DNA of 64,000 nucleotides from Onchocerca volvulus (Eukaryota; Nematoda; Chromadorea; Rhabditida; Onchocercidae). Shown here piece after piece: positions 37,462 to 50,024 of this stretch (the stretch's first letter is position 1; every line of letters starts with the position of its first letter). Location: the NCBI GenBank assembly GCA_000499405.2, contig HG738138.1, positions 12,463,208-12,527,207 of the forward strand, given 5' to 3'. Both the position numbers and the translations under genes were made by a program. The notes below the pieces were generated by a model. That model had not been told where the DNA came from, did not search any database, and saw only the letters and a list, made by a program, of their open reading frames with translations.

Positions 37462-38557
37462 GATCGCATGAAAAGTCATCGATGGACTTGCTAGTGCATT
37501 ACTGTACGTATTTCACTGAGTAAAATGTGCAGATCGTTTTTGATGAATATAAAATAGTTAGTTGAGCTCTTTTTTATCAGTAATCATTTAGCGTGAATCA
37601 TTCGCACGTCGGCAATGTGAAGAAATGTTATCTTGTGCCAATGTATTGAACGAGGAAGGTCATCGTATGGTCATTGCTTTCATGTCCGGGAACAAAGGTG
37701 GGTAAATCTGTTTATAAAAAGAAGACATAATGTGTGGGTTTGTTGTACAAATAAGTGTTTTGCTTCTTGTTGTCTTTTTAACTCTAGAAAGCGATTTTTA
37801 GGTTACATAACCATTGTTTATGTGCATTTCACAGAAAGAAGGAGTGGTATGCTTAAGTAAAAAGTCATTTTATGTTGCGAGACTATAATTTTTTGGAGAT
37901 GGACTGCAGTTGCTAAATTGAAAATAGATAGCAAGCTTAGTAGTGATTTGCAAACTGTTACGGTAGAAATTATGGGCATTTGAAGCAAAAATAAAGCAGA
38001 CTGGATAATTAGGCTTTTTTGTTATCGTAGGTTATTTGATCTTATATTTCTGATGCACTGATCCAGAAATGTTTCAGTTCATCCGTATCCTCATTTGGGT
38101 AATCTTTTGACCTTGAAGTTATCAGAAACTTACGAAGATGAGCTTCGACCGGATGGTACAGTACAAAAAATGCGTGTGGAAACCTTCTTTCAGGTATTGT
38201 GACATTAACAACATGTAATTTTGTTTTCATGCTCCATGCTGACCTTCTTCGGAAGATTGATGAGAGTAGTTGGGGAAGTTTACTGCTATCTTTGGTTTTA
38301 TCTGCTGTATTATCGACAAATATATTCAGCGAAATGATTGCTTTTACCGCTGTATATAATACGTTCTTTATCGGCTAATATTTTTTAAAAAAAGACTAAG
38401 CAGTTCTTTCCAGAATATCCTGTTTATGTTTATTTAGATGGATTATCGAACAGGAGAATGGAAGCGCCTGCGAAAGACGCGTGCTTTACGTCCTGAAGAA
38501 ATGCGTACATTGCACCAAACAATCATGCAATCGGCGCATACTGCAGCAACGAGTTGA
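34548..38557 (+). CDS. Negative elongation factor A (NELF-A), complete
   Basis: NELF-A is the nuclear NELF subunit that contacts RNA polymerase II and, with DSIF, holds it in promoter-proximal pause. Ten exons in phase give 509 residues, near the 528 of the human protein: 34548-34763, 35036-35207, 35548-35624, 35771-35864, 36006-36110, 36555-36796, 36938-37219, 37592-37697, 38078-38193, 38438-38557. N-terminal block LVKWLDNKLGDNNELW, then LKIVLAVPHL and DDWIETVADMYREFP match the helical NELF-A domain. The block HFNLKRRAKSYTLKAELL matches the family (HFQLKRKPKSATLRAELL in human). MRGIP, FIDIGEL, an Arg/Glu-rich coiled coil (about 255-330), and the C-terminal IAFMSGN, LKLSETYEDE and MDYRTGEWKRL complete the fit. 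The linker is much shorter in proline than in mammals. TTTGCAG at 34477 upstream of the first ATG fits trans-splicing. Confidence 0.93.
37396..37460. repeat. 65-A homopolymer preceded by a T-rich run
   Basis: 65 consecutive A in the intron between NELF-A exons 7 and 8, about 30 bases after a CTTT/T-rich run (37341-37369). The two could pair in the transcript. Length may be collapsed or expanded by assembly. Confidence 0.9.
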
Positions 38558-41443
38558 TCTGGAAATGACTTAATTCGTTCTTTTGTACAATTTTGTTAAT
38601 CTCTTTATAGACTTTCTCTTAATGGCTCTTTTTACATGCTTTTGGGCCCAAGAAGGTAGATGTAACTCGTTTGCATGTTCGTTTTGGTTAAAATTTCTTT
38701 AATTGGGAATTTCAGCTTGAAGAGTCGAATTTGAAGATGTATTTTGTGGTATTTTACATACAGTTGCATTATTATATGCATTTTTTATTCCATTTGTGAT
38801 ACCTCATGCCCTAATTTTATCTATTGAACTGTAGATGTTATAATGCGAAAAATATTAACATGATGTTAGTAGTATAGTGACTTAACAGTTTCCAAGTTTT
38901 TTTTTTTTTTTTTTCATCGGAAGAAAAGGGTGTAGAAGTTTTTTTTATAGGAAAAAATGAAATAACGATCCATTTTTTCTGACAGAGTGGAAAAATTTCG
39001 TTTGAATCAAATTGCTTTTCGATCGCTGCCATCTCAGTTTTAGACTTTTCTTATATTTTCTTATGCTTTTGTTTTTGCTTGTATTGCTTCGCATACTGCC
39101 GTTAGGCAGTTGATTTAAGTATCATATTTCTACTTTGCTATGTTTCTATTTCATATTCTTGTTCATATTTCTATTTTTTATGTTTTTTCTACTTTTTATC
39201 CTTTTCTCGATGGATTGAATTTCCTGCAATTCATATGTTTAATATCACTTTATCTGAATAATGAAATTATTGTGCAACAATCTTCTGTATATGTTGTTAC
39301 TTACCTACCTATCTTTTCGATTGTCATGGTTTTTTAGTTTGTAACTTTCTTAAAATTTGTGATGTTGATTGTGATTAACAAGTGGAATTTTTTTTTATTG
39401 GCTGTTGTTGTATTGCGTAGTTTTCTAGAACAGGTAGGAATGAAAATTTGATTTTATTATTGATCCTTAACTTCTATTTTTACTTGAACGATTTAGGAAG
39501 TAGAAAGTACTTCAGAAGATGTAAAACATCCGATAGATTAGATAGGCTTATAAATTTCTTATTGCATCAAGTTAATAGTCAGCGTTTAGCCTTTTTTTTG
39601 TTCACAAATGTCTGCCTGAGATGTCTGTGCATTTTTTTTTTTCTCGCTTTATCTTTAATTTAAACTCTTTATGCAGTGAGGACGAAGTCTTAATGCTCAT
39701 AAATTTTGCAAGATGTTGGTAAATGAATATTGATGTTCAAGATTGAAAATTTGATAAAGAATTTGATGCGACCTTGCTTCACGTTCGTTTTACTATCGAT
39801 CTATTCAATTTCAAAAGCTTATCTATGCAATCGAGCCAAGTTCGTATAATTTCATCAGTTGATTATTGGTTGGATCGCTAACCTGAATTTGCTTGATCAA
39901 TTGTTTTAAAATATCATGAAGCCAAGAAATGGTTTCTTCAAATAAGTTCTTGACATATAATTGCAACAAACTCTGGTTTCATTATTTAAAAAAGTTATCG
40001 TGTTTTTGATGGAATTAATAGTTAGTTGGTAAATCTGAAATTCTTACATGCCTACGCTTCTTGCTTGACACTGTTGGTCTGATTCTTTAAGGAGCTCTTT
40101 TTTTTCGTTGTGATTTTTTAGATAAATTTAAATTGTGCAATGCTAACTTAACTACAGATTAATAGGCTTATTTTAAAATTTTCTTACATTCTCTAGTCCA
40201 GTTTAGTCCAAATTGGGATTTCGAATATCAGTTTCCATTTTTCATCAATTTATCTCAAATCCTTGTTTAAGCTTCGAAGATTTAAAGATGGTAATATGGA
40301 GATTGCAGACTCTCCATCAGGAGTAAACGAAGTGAAGTGTTACAGAGTCATATTGGAATGGGTTATCAAAAGTGGTCTGTGCAATTTAAAGTACCATTTA
40401 CCATTACTGAGGGCTATTTGCTGGAACATGTAGTAAAACTACTGGAAATGTAAAATTTGCCTTACCTGAAATGTAAACATTTCTAATTTTGAGAAATGAT
40501 GATTCTGCATTTGATAATTTTGTAAAGAATTTCTGTTTGTAAAGAACGAAATATAATTTTCGGGAATGATACATCAAATAACAGTTTCATCATGCAGTGA
40601 TATTTGGAATCTGAGAAAATGCAGATTTCATTTCAGAAATTTCCACTTCATCACCTTAATCATGTTACTCATTTGGTTTTCCGCGCTTGTAATGCATTCT
40701 ATAAAGAAAAAATTATTTCTTAAAAAAAAAAAAAAAAGGAGAAATCAGCAAATTAGTTGTACCTCTTGGTATGAACAAGCAAACAAAAAAGGAAATGAAT
40801 ATGAAAAAATGAAAAAGTCAGAGAAAAAAGGAAACGATAGCTTAATTTTCAAGAAAGATTTAGAATCTTAGAGATACCAAAGTACTGTAATGTTCAAGAA
40901 TAATTATTTACAGAACTATAGCTATTGAAACGTGAATTGAACTGTTGATTAATAATTATGATTGTTTTAATAGTGAAATAAGTAATGGTAATTTCAGTGT
41001 TTTATTGGTATGTAAAAAAGTGAGTTCTTCATGGATTACGAATTCTAGTGCTGACTTTACATATTTGTCTTATTTTGAAGATTCGATGAAATTCATTTAA
41101 GTTATAATTCAGCGGACAGATTCTTCACAGAATTTGTCTTAATATCAACAATTAATAAGCACGATGCAGGATTTGCGGAAGGTTTCCTTTGTCTTCTCAC
41201 AAAATGCCTTCCAAAGGAGGTAGGTAGGAAAAAAATCATGGCCTGAAGAAACGAAATGGAAACCCGAAAATTTAGAAAAATGAGGGAATATTGGATGATG
41301 ATGATGAAAATGATGATTATGGTGACGATAATACTAGTTATGGCAGTGTTGGTGTTAAAGGGAATATAAATGACGAGTACCCACAGAGACACCACTGCAG
41401 TAGTGGTGACAGGAAGGAAAGCTTTTTCCGACAACTCCTAAAA
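38558..41443. other. Intergenic region after NELF-A
   Basis: 2.9 kb of AT-rich sequence with long T runs. A 155-base open stretch at 40277-40431 (+) reads through NMEIADSPSGVNEVKCYRVI to a stop, but has no clear acceptor and no family match. Otherwise nothing supportable. Confidence 0.55.
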
Positions 41444-42503
41444 ATGGATTGCAGTTCAGTTTGCCTGTTGGCTCTTTCTCTCGCACTTCCACAACCACAT
41501 AATATTCAGGTTTATTTGAATTTTTCCATCCAATTAATTGTTTTTCCTTAATTTTCAAATTTTGAAGTTAAATAATTTTTATCAGTTTGTTTATTAATTT
41601 TGATTCTTTCTTACATTCTGGTGTAGGATGCTTTCACAAAATTTATAATATTCAGGCTTGTTCATTTCTTCCCGTTCCTTCCTCCTTCTCTTCTATCCTC
41701 TGAAATAATATTCTTCTTTGAAATTTTTGATAAAAATTTGAACTTTTATAATTCCAATGTATAAGTATTGTATATTAGGAAAAAATATTATGAAACTAGA
41801 GATGAAATCATATCATTTCACATCAGTAAGCAGTTTTCGGCATCACATATCATTTACTGTACCATTGATTTATTCAAAAAAGAAATCAAAAAAAGCAAAA
41901 AACGCGAAAATTTACAACACTAGTCTGTAACTTGTTATTTATGACTTTCCAGCAGCTTCCTGAAATTTATAATTCATACTTTAAATTTATGATTTAATTT
42001 AACGGCTTTTTTTTGCATGCAAATATATCTCCAAACAAAAATGAGCACTTTTTTTGCATGTTAATATCAATTATTTCATAATAATTTTAGATTGGGATTT
42101 TTTTTTTTTTTTTTTTTTTTGTTGATTAATATCAGTCAATTTTTATTTGTATTATACAATAAGTACCATAACCCATGGATATCACTAAAATATCGGGTCA
42201 ATCATAAGAAATAAGAAAACTTGGTATGAGATAGCTACGAATTAAAGGTTTTCTTTTTTTTTAGTTAAATATTGTATTAACATCATAAATCATAAATCTC
42301 TTTCACAGTAGTAATTTATGATGTATTGAAATGTGATTCAGTTGGTTCAAATCGTCTCATTCTTAGAGTATGGAATAATTCCAGTACTAACATAGCTTTA
42401 CCCTCGGGAAATCATTTAAGATGGCAAAAATATAATATCATTTCCCAGTCAAACATTTTCAAACCATCCAAATGTTTCTGATCAATGAAAGATACAAGCA
42501 CGA

Positions 42504-42534
<31 letters not shown>

Positions 42535-45500
42535 GAAATAACGAGAAAATTTATCAGCCGTCTTCAATCTTCTTTTTCTAAATATGGAATAACAATAATT
42601 AAATTTTTAAGAAAAGAAGAAAAACTCATTGATTTGAAAGTAATGAGTAAGTTTATTTTGGCCAATATTGCGTTATGCGCTATATTTGAAACAAGATATA
42701 AGGCCTCCTATCACTAAATTTCATCTTTCACGTCAAACTCATTCTAATTTTTATATTCATAGAACAGAAATTATCAGTGGATGAAGAAAATGACAAAACT
42801 AAGATTAATTTGAGATGTCTGTACTTGCTGGAAATCATTTGATTCGCCACTTTGCTATTTGTTTTTCACTAAATTCTTATCTACAAAAATGTGTAATTTA
42901 TGCATTGTTTACTTCCAGCATTGTTTACTCACTGCTTCATTTATTGCTTCATTTATCATTTTCATTATAGCAACTAACCCATTGCTCTATTAATTATTGA
43001 ACAAGAAAAAGTAAGCAATTCAAAGGTGACAAGAAAGTACAGGTAATGAAAGTGAACTTGTCGAAATTTCATAATATTGTCACCATAATTAATTTTGATA
43101 GTTATAATTTTATCACTCATGTCAGAAGTTGAATAGCCACTTTGATGAATCTTTTTCTTTTTTTGTTGCTAATACTCATATCATTTTGCTTTTTTTCTTT
43201 TGATGCTAGCATTATACAAATTTATAGTTAAACCAGCAAAGGATCTAATTTTTTGGTTAATTGTCAAAATTAAAGAAATCCTTAATCACCAGATGCGTAA
43301 TTTCCGATGATTTTAAATTGTTAAATGAATGGGAATAATCAAATTTTATCAAATTCGTTGTAAACGAAAAAAAAAGTACGTTATTTGCTAATAATATATT
43401 ATTCATCCAATATTTTAAAATATCAAAAATTTTTGAAAAGTAGGAATATTTTTTCGAGATTATTGTGTTTCAACATTTTTTTAATGTTCAGCTTCAATTT
43501 AGACAATATCTTTTGTATTGTTACCTTCAGTTAGTTAATAAATGATTTATTTATAAACAAATTCTTCTAACAGTTATTCGTTATTTTGAAGTAGTTCCTT
43601 AATTTATTCTTTTGAGCTTACTATCATATATTTCCATTGTTTATAAACACTTATAATAAGCTAAAATAAACAATTCATCATTTATTTCATTAAAATGATA
43701 GACTTATGGTAATTACATATTTATATTTACAACATATATGGTATCTGTAAATCAAATTAACAAATTAAATTAATTTTGTTTGCTTCAAAGAACATAAAAC
43801 TATTGACCATTTGAGATGCCTATCTTACTTTATCATCAAAGAAATCAGTTATTTTCTTCCTCCCTATTATTATAAGCAGTAATGGTTTCCGCTTTATCTC
43901 ACCTTTTCTCACTTCTTAAACGAAAGTTGGAAGTAGAACATTGCACAAGTTTTATCTTATTTATTTTGTAGTTTTCAATCACTGTTCAAAGTGGGAAAAA
44001 ATTATCTATAATTCTTTTTTTCTAGTTCTTGCATTCTTTGTCTTCATGAATCTTTCAAAATTTTTTTCTTAATCACTGCAATTTCCTATACTACTACTAT
44101 TCACATTGTTTTCAGCCTTTAATTTTATCAGAAATTTCTAAATCATATTTGTTGATCCTCTGTAGTTAACAATCACCGAATTATTTCTTTCGATGCATTT
44201 GTTATTATTTCTGGCTCAGACTTAATTAGCCTAATGTCTTAGTCCTGCCTTGCCTCAATTTTATGTTGCTTAATCGTTTCTTTTTCTCCCTACTTTACTC
44301 ACTCATATGAATATAATTTGTTGTTCTGATTGGATTTTGTTGGATACTTTTGATTCCATTTTGCAAAAACAATAAAATCTTTTTAGTACATGACGTCTAT
44401 CCAACCTATTCACTGAATATTAAATTTTAAAAGTTTGAAAACAATAATTTAATTTTTTATAACAATAGTCATTTTCAATTCATGTATGAATTTTGAATTG
44501 AAAAACTTCAGCAAAATAAGATTTCAATGATGAATTCTTCCAGAAATGTGATTATTGCATGGATATTCGGCTTCTAGCTGAACATTGTTTCGATAATTTA
44601 TCATCATGCATGAACAATACGTCAGATTCCGTATTGTACTGTTTAACGATTCACGAAGTATCTCGGACATCACAAGTTAATCGGCTGGTTTGTTTGCAGA
44701 TTTTTTTTACATCAATTCTATACTTCTTTAAAGGAAATAATCATAATTAATTGAGGTTTCGAGATATATTTTGCAATTATTTAATAAACTAATTATTTGT
44801 ATGTTATGTAATTTCAAAAGAATTATCAATATGCAAATCTCTAAATTTTAACCAATAATTTTTGTTTAAATGTTGGAAATCGATGCAAAGTTTCTTGTTA
44901 AGATGTGATATATTTGAAATTTAAAATACGAAGGAAAAGTTGGAAGGAAAAATGATAAAAGAACCATGCTATACCATTCGGAAAATCAACCATTTCAAAT
45001 TCAATTAGCCCTGCAAAATTTTTTAGAACTAGTCATTTGTTTTTGAAAGATTTTGTTTATAACTTGAAAAAAATTAAATTGCTATTTAAAAACTTGCTTG
45101 AAAATAAATTCTATCGTCTTGATTGTGATTCTAAATGTAAAAAATCAAATTTGTTATTTGTTACAACAATATACAGTAATATATAATATTATTAGTACCA
45201 GTTATAAACTCATCTGATCATGAGGCAAAAAAATTGAATTAAATATAAATATCCATCCTTCAAAAAGACATACAAACACAAAATGATAAAATTTCCGTGG
45301 AAGGTTTTTTTTTTTTTTAGTTTTGGATATTTTCTTAGGTTTGATACACAATTTTTAATTATTTAAAAAAAAATGATAAGTATCAAAGCATCGTAAGCGA
45401 AGGAAAAAAAAGGAGCGAAATAACCACAGAGGATAATTCATTTTAATTTGAATACATTGAAATAAGAGGTATTCTATAAATAAAAATCGCGGCCTTTTTT

Positions 45501-47154
45501 TTCCTTTTTTTTTGAATAAAAAGTAAATGCCACATATTTGCTTAGTTAATTGCTTCGAGAAACAGTTACTTTTCGTTCATTTCTGACTTCATTTGGTCAC
45601 TTTTTTTAAACCACTTCTCAGCGAAGTATATTTATATACCCTTTTAACATATATATATATATATATTCATTAAATTAAATGAATTCATTCAAATAATCTC
45701 AAAACATGATACTTTCTGTGCACCAAAATGACGGAATTGAAAAGATACATTGCTTGTTATTGTTGTTCTTGTTCTTGCTGCACCAAACATTCCAAAAATA
45801 TCGGTTTGTTTCTGCCAGTTTTTGGTATATTTTATAAATTGTTTTTTAGATCAAAAATTCAACAAAAAATTTAATGCAATTTTTTATAATAGTTTGATTA
45901 TTTTTTTGCAAAACTTATATTTACATTTTATTGGATTTTTTTTTTCAAAGATTTGCCAAGGGCTGTATGAAGTTTAAAATGGCTCATTCTTTTTTCAGCC
46001 AATAATATTTATTAATTTATAACATCTCCTCTTGTTATTGCCAAAATGATCAGCATAAAAGATTTAGTGAAAATTAAATTAATAAAGAGCAGGGACACAA
46101 TTAGAGAATGCCAGCAAAGTAGAAAATTGAATTAATAGATAAAATCTTTTATGGATTTTCAGAAAAAATCGAATTTATAGCCGGCTCAAAAATGAAAAAA
46201 GAAGATAAGTTCTGTCCTCAAGAAAGAAATAAAAAAGCAAAAGCTTTCTTGATTTATAAATTTTAGCATATATTAAATTGAGAAATTCATAATGAGATCG
46301 AAGTAGAACATCATCCATTTTAAACTTGTATTATCACAAACCAACTGGAATAAATTATTGTTTTATCGAAATTGAAAAAAAAAAAAAAAGAAAAAAAAAA
46401 GAAACTTTCCGGAAATGAACCAATTGCCATTGCACATAATCGCTTCGCAAACAACACTTTATACATTAACTTAATTTCATGTTCCATAAAGCTTTTTAGA
46501 TGATTGCAAAAAATTCATATTTAATATTTCACTAAATTAAAAAAAAATCCAATGATATACAATGAAAAGTAACTCGAAAAAATTTTTTAAATTTTAATTT
46601 ACGTATTGAGATTTTGGCATATGGAAAAGTTATTATTTCTGTTCTTTGAAAATGCATCTTGTTACTGGGAAAAAGAAAAAAGAATGAATTCCTGGAAATT
46701 TGATGCGTTACTTTATTTAATCGGATTTTTTTACTTTTTTCAGGTACGATGCTTGTCACACAATGATTTCTCCTTAACTTTGGAAAATTCCGAAAAATTA
46801 CTTCATGAAGGAAGTTGTTCTCGTCGTGCAATGTTCAGCTGTAATTGTCCTACATGTAAGCCACTACCTTCTGAATTATTCCGAATCGACGGATTAGAAT
46901 CTCGAAGAGATGTTTCGGTACAACCACTAACATCGATAAAAATTACGAAAACAAATAGCATTTCAATGAACCTTGATTATGAACCTGCCGAGCAATCGGA
47001 AGCTAAAACAGGAAAAGAAGAGCTAACAGAATCAGTAGAGAATCAAATGACAGGAAAATCTGAAATAGAAACTGCCAATAGCAATTACTGCAATATAACA
47101 CACATTCCGTATTCGTTACTTTCATGTCTTATAATATTGCATTTTTGTCATTAA
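41444..47154 (+). CDS. Small secreted cysteine-rich, probably GPI-anchored protein
   Basis: Three exons in phase 0: 41444-41509, 44544-44687, 46744-47154, giving 206 residues. Exon 1 encodes a signal peptide (MDCSSVCLLALSLALPQP). Exon 2 starts with a KCDYCMDIR motif and carries spaced cysteines and one NNTS glycosylation site. Exon 3 adds RCLSH, a CSRRAMFSCNCPTC cluster, a hydrophilic Ser/Thr/Glu-rich stalk, and ends in a hydrophobic tail (HIPYSLLSCLIILHF) typical of GPI attachment signals. About ten cysteines precede the stalk. The layout (signal, Cys domain starting CxxC, GPI tail) recalls Ly-6/uPAR-like nematode proteins, but the spacing does not let me assign it. Introns of 3.0 and 2.1 kb are unusual here. 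An upstream in-frame extension rich in Asp exists, but it would bury the signal peptide, so I start at 41444. Confidence 0.55.
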
Positions 47155-47397
47155 TTCATTCTTTATTCACACATAACTTTTTATCGTTAATTCATCAATT
47201 CTTGAATAGAGGTTATGTCGAATGAGGTTGTTGAAGTATTTCGGAAATCTAAATAGTGGACAAAGTGTCGCTTAATGATTATTGTGCCAACAAGCCATTA
47301 TATTGCTTATTCCACAATTATTTGATTTTGAATAATAAATATGTACTACTGATTATGAATAATTTGCTGCAAATTTAACATTTTATTGTGAATGCAA

Positions 47398-47432
47398 CGT
47401 CATATCATTGTTATCATAATAATGATATGACG
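47398..47432. repeat. Hairpin with 12-base perfect stem
   Basis: CGTCATATCATT (47398-47409) and AATGATATGACG (47421-47432) are perfect inverted copies around an 11-base loop, 244 bases after the stop codon of the cysteine-rich protein gene. Confidence 0.85.
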
Positions 47433-47960
47433 CAGATATTCGTATGATATGCATAGCGTATACTTCTGTCATAACTTAGTTACGTAAGCAGCAATAGTCA
47501 AACCAGAAATTTAAAATGATTTAAATGCAGATTAATTTAAATTGTGACAGTAATTTAAAATATTTTCGATATCGGAAATTATTTGCAACTTTAATTTTTT
47601 GCGAAACAACGCTTGTATTATCTTATAAATTTTTAGATAACTTCTGTCGTAACCGAAGAAGATTTCATAAGTAACCTTAATTCATGGCGATCAAAGTATT
47701 TTAATCTTTTCATATTTTATAAGAAGTCTAAATCGTAAGCAGAGATGTTAAGATGTTGGATAATTAGCCCCTGCAACATTGCAATTAAAGTTTATATGCA
47801 TTTGTTATATTGTTCGCAACATTAACATTGTTTGAATTGAGTTATGCTAAAATTTAACTCTGTAAGTGTAGAGACTGATGCCCATACGCGTAATTTAAAG
47901 GTTAAGATCCTATCAATGGTAGCCAAAGACTCTTCTTTTGATTAATAATCTGGATATTAG

Positions 47961-48043
47961 GGCAGCGGCAGGGCGTTGACTGACAGCAACCAGCAGGGGG
48001 CAGTCCAGCGAATCAGTGTGATTTTTGCCTCGATTACAACAGG
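47961..48043 (+). other. Isolated exon-like GC-rich island
   Basis: 83 bases between a TATTAG acceptor and a strong donor CAACAGG|GTGAGTA, open in one frame (ALTDSNQQGAVQRISVIFAS as core), phase 0 in and phase 2 out. Base composition is far more GC-rich than the surrounding sequence. It could be an exon of an undetected gene, a non-coding RNA exon, or a fragment of inserted DNA. Confidence 0.35.
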
Positions 48044-48654
48044 GTGAGTACTACTGCTGTTACAACTGTGGATTGCTACTACAATGGATCCACAAGGATC
48101 GAGATCGAGATTACCTTTTTTTTGTGCTTACGAATTCTTTCTGGATCATCTACTCTCATCTCTTGTATTCAACACAACTGAACGATTAAACTATTAAAAT
48201 CATCATTTTTTGCGGAACGCCAATAATAAACAAATAACTATCGCGACAACTCCTGCTATGGCATAATATCGTATTCGTACTTATCCGAGCTGCTTATCTA
48301 AATAGAAGATTTATCTAGATGAAAATCTTCATTTTTTAGATAGTTATCAATTTGCAAATTTCAATTTTCGGATACTTTCATTTTGTATTTTTTTTTTATA
48401 TATTAATTTTGTAAAAAAAAAAAAAAAATTTAATCAAAAAAAACAAAATGTAATAGTAATAGTAATATAATAGAATTAAAAAAAAAAAAAAGAAAAAGAA
48501 AAATTACAAAAACAAAACAAATTCCAATTTTCGGATACTTTCATTCATCGTTTCTCCTAACGAATTTCTCTATAATCTCGTTTTTTGACTGCCTATATTT
48601 AGATCGCTCCTATTAATAAATATTTCCAATCCAGTGAATTATGCATCATTGTGT

Positions 48655-48710
48655 AATTATATTATCTATAACGAAACTCCACAATTATATTATCTATTAC
48701 GAAACTCCAC
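48655..48710. repeat. Tandem duplication, 2 x 28 bases
   Basis: Two adjacent 28-base units (48655-48682 and 48683-48710) with the shared block ACGAAACTCCAC and a single mismatch (CTATA versus CTATT). Confidence 0.9.
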
Positions 48711-50000
48711 TATTTTTATTTTTTTTAATCTTATGTTTAAATGCAACACGATATTACAAGAATGATATCGGTAAAAGCACTGGAATGGTATTGAATACCT
48801 TAAAAGAATTGTCTTAGTACATCGATATGTTTAATTTATTTCGACAATATGGCAGTAGTCTCTTACATTTGACGATAACTGGAACTTGTTTTAGGTGTGA
48901 CGAATTATTGGCATCAACTTTTTCTCATCATGAAGAGATCCAGTGAAGATATTACAGTATGCACGCACTACAGGAATTAAAATTTTTGAAGTTTGTGAAA
49001 ATGAACGAAAGAACGAAACTAAAACGACAATATACATTCAGACATTTGATATACATTGTTTGACATTTTTCGTCAAACATTTAAAGTTTTTTTTTTTTTT
49101 TTGCTTTTTTTTTGGTTTTCCAAAAGATCATTTACAAAAATATGGAATTGAAGATTAAATTTATAAAAAACGTTTTGCGTTCGAGAAGTGAAAAAAAAAG
49201 AACAATTTTAAATTCTGATAATTAAGATTAACAGTGATGTTTCTCTCCGAAGATTAGTGGTATGTTGCTTAAATCTCAAAATTATGACTCACTAATTTTG
49301 AAAATTAAGAAGTGCTAGCATTATTTCCTGTCACACATTCGAAATGATTAGATTTAGATGAACGTCAAACACTATCATCTGTTTCTAAATCTGTTAATTT
49401 GTATGATCAAAATTGTTTTCATCACGACTGTGCGTAAAAATGAATTCAAAGGTCAAGCGAAAGATTTATAAAATTGATGATTGGAAGGGAGCTACCAAAA
49501 ACTATAAATTTCAGCGTTTAATTGTCAAATTTCATAAATTCCTGAAAAAATGTTTTTTTTGTGCCCAAACTTTAAAATTAATATAATTATTTATCGAAAT
49601 TTTTAATTTCACTAAAATTTAAATCGAAATTTTTCCTACTAGCATTTTCATTTCTTTTTCTAATAGCGTCCTTCCATTAAAAAATGTATAGAGCAGTTAC
49701 GATAAGCTTGGGTGCATAAGCTTTTTCCGTATCAAATAATGTGCAAATCAAACTAATTAAAATATTATTGTTTCGACAATTTACAACAAACAATACACAA
49801 TAAGCTGAATATCAACATACATTTCACAATGAACACCTTCGACAAGTCAAATGTTTTGCTAATTATGTATGTCCCCAAATTTCGAACATCTCGAACGTGG
49901 GTTTTCTGTTCGATATGAACAAACATTCTGTATACATTCCTGAAAACCTGTCAGATTTCCCTAAATTAATTGACTTTTGCCTTTAATTAGCAAAATAAAT

Positions 50001-50024
50001 TGTATCATTGTATCATTGTATCAT
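50001..50024. repeat. Tandem repeat (TGTATCAT)x3
   Basis: Three perfect adjacent copies of the 8-base unit. Confidence 0.95.

Noticed and set aside
41291..41443. Asp-rich N-terminal extension of the secreted cysteine-rich protein.
   Set aside because: Begins without an ATG in that frame and would place 51 acidic residues before the signal peptide.
46606..46743. In-frame upstream extension of the third exon of the cysteine-rich gene.
   Set aside because: It precedes a strong TTTTTTCAG acceptor, is Phe/Lys-rich, and would break the match of exon phases; read as intron.
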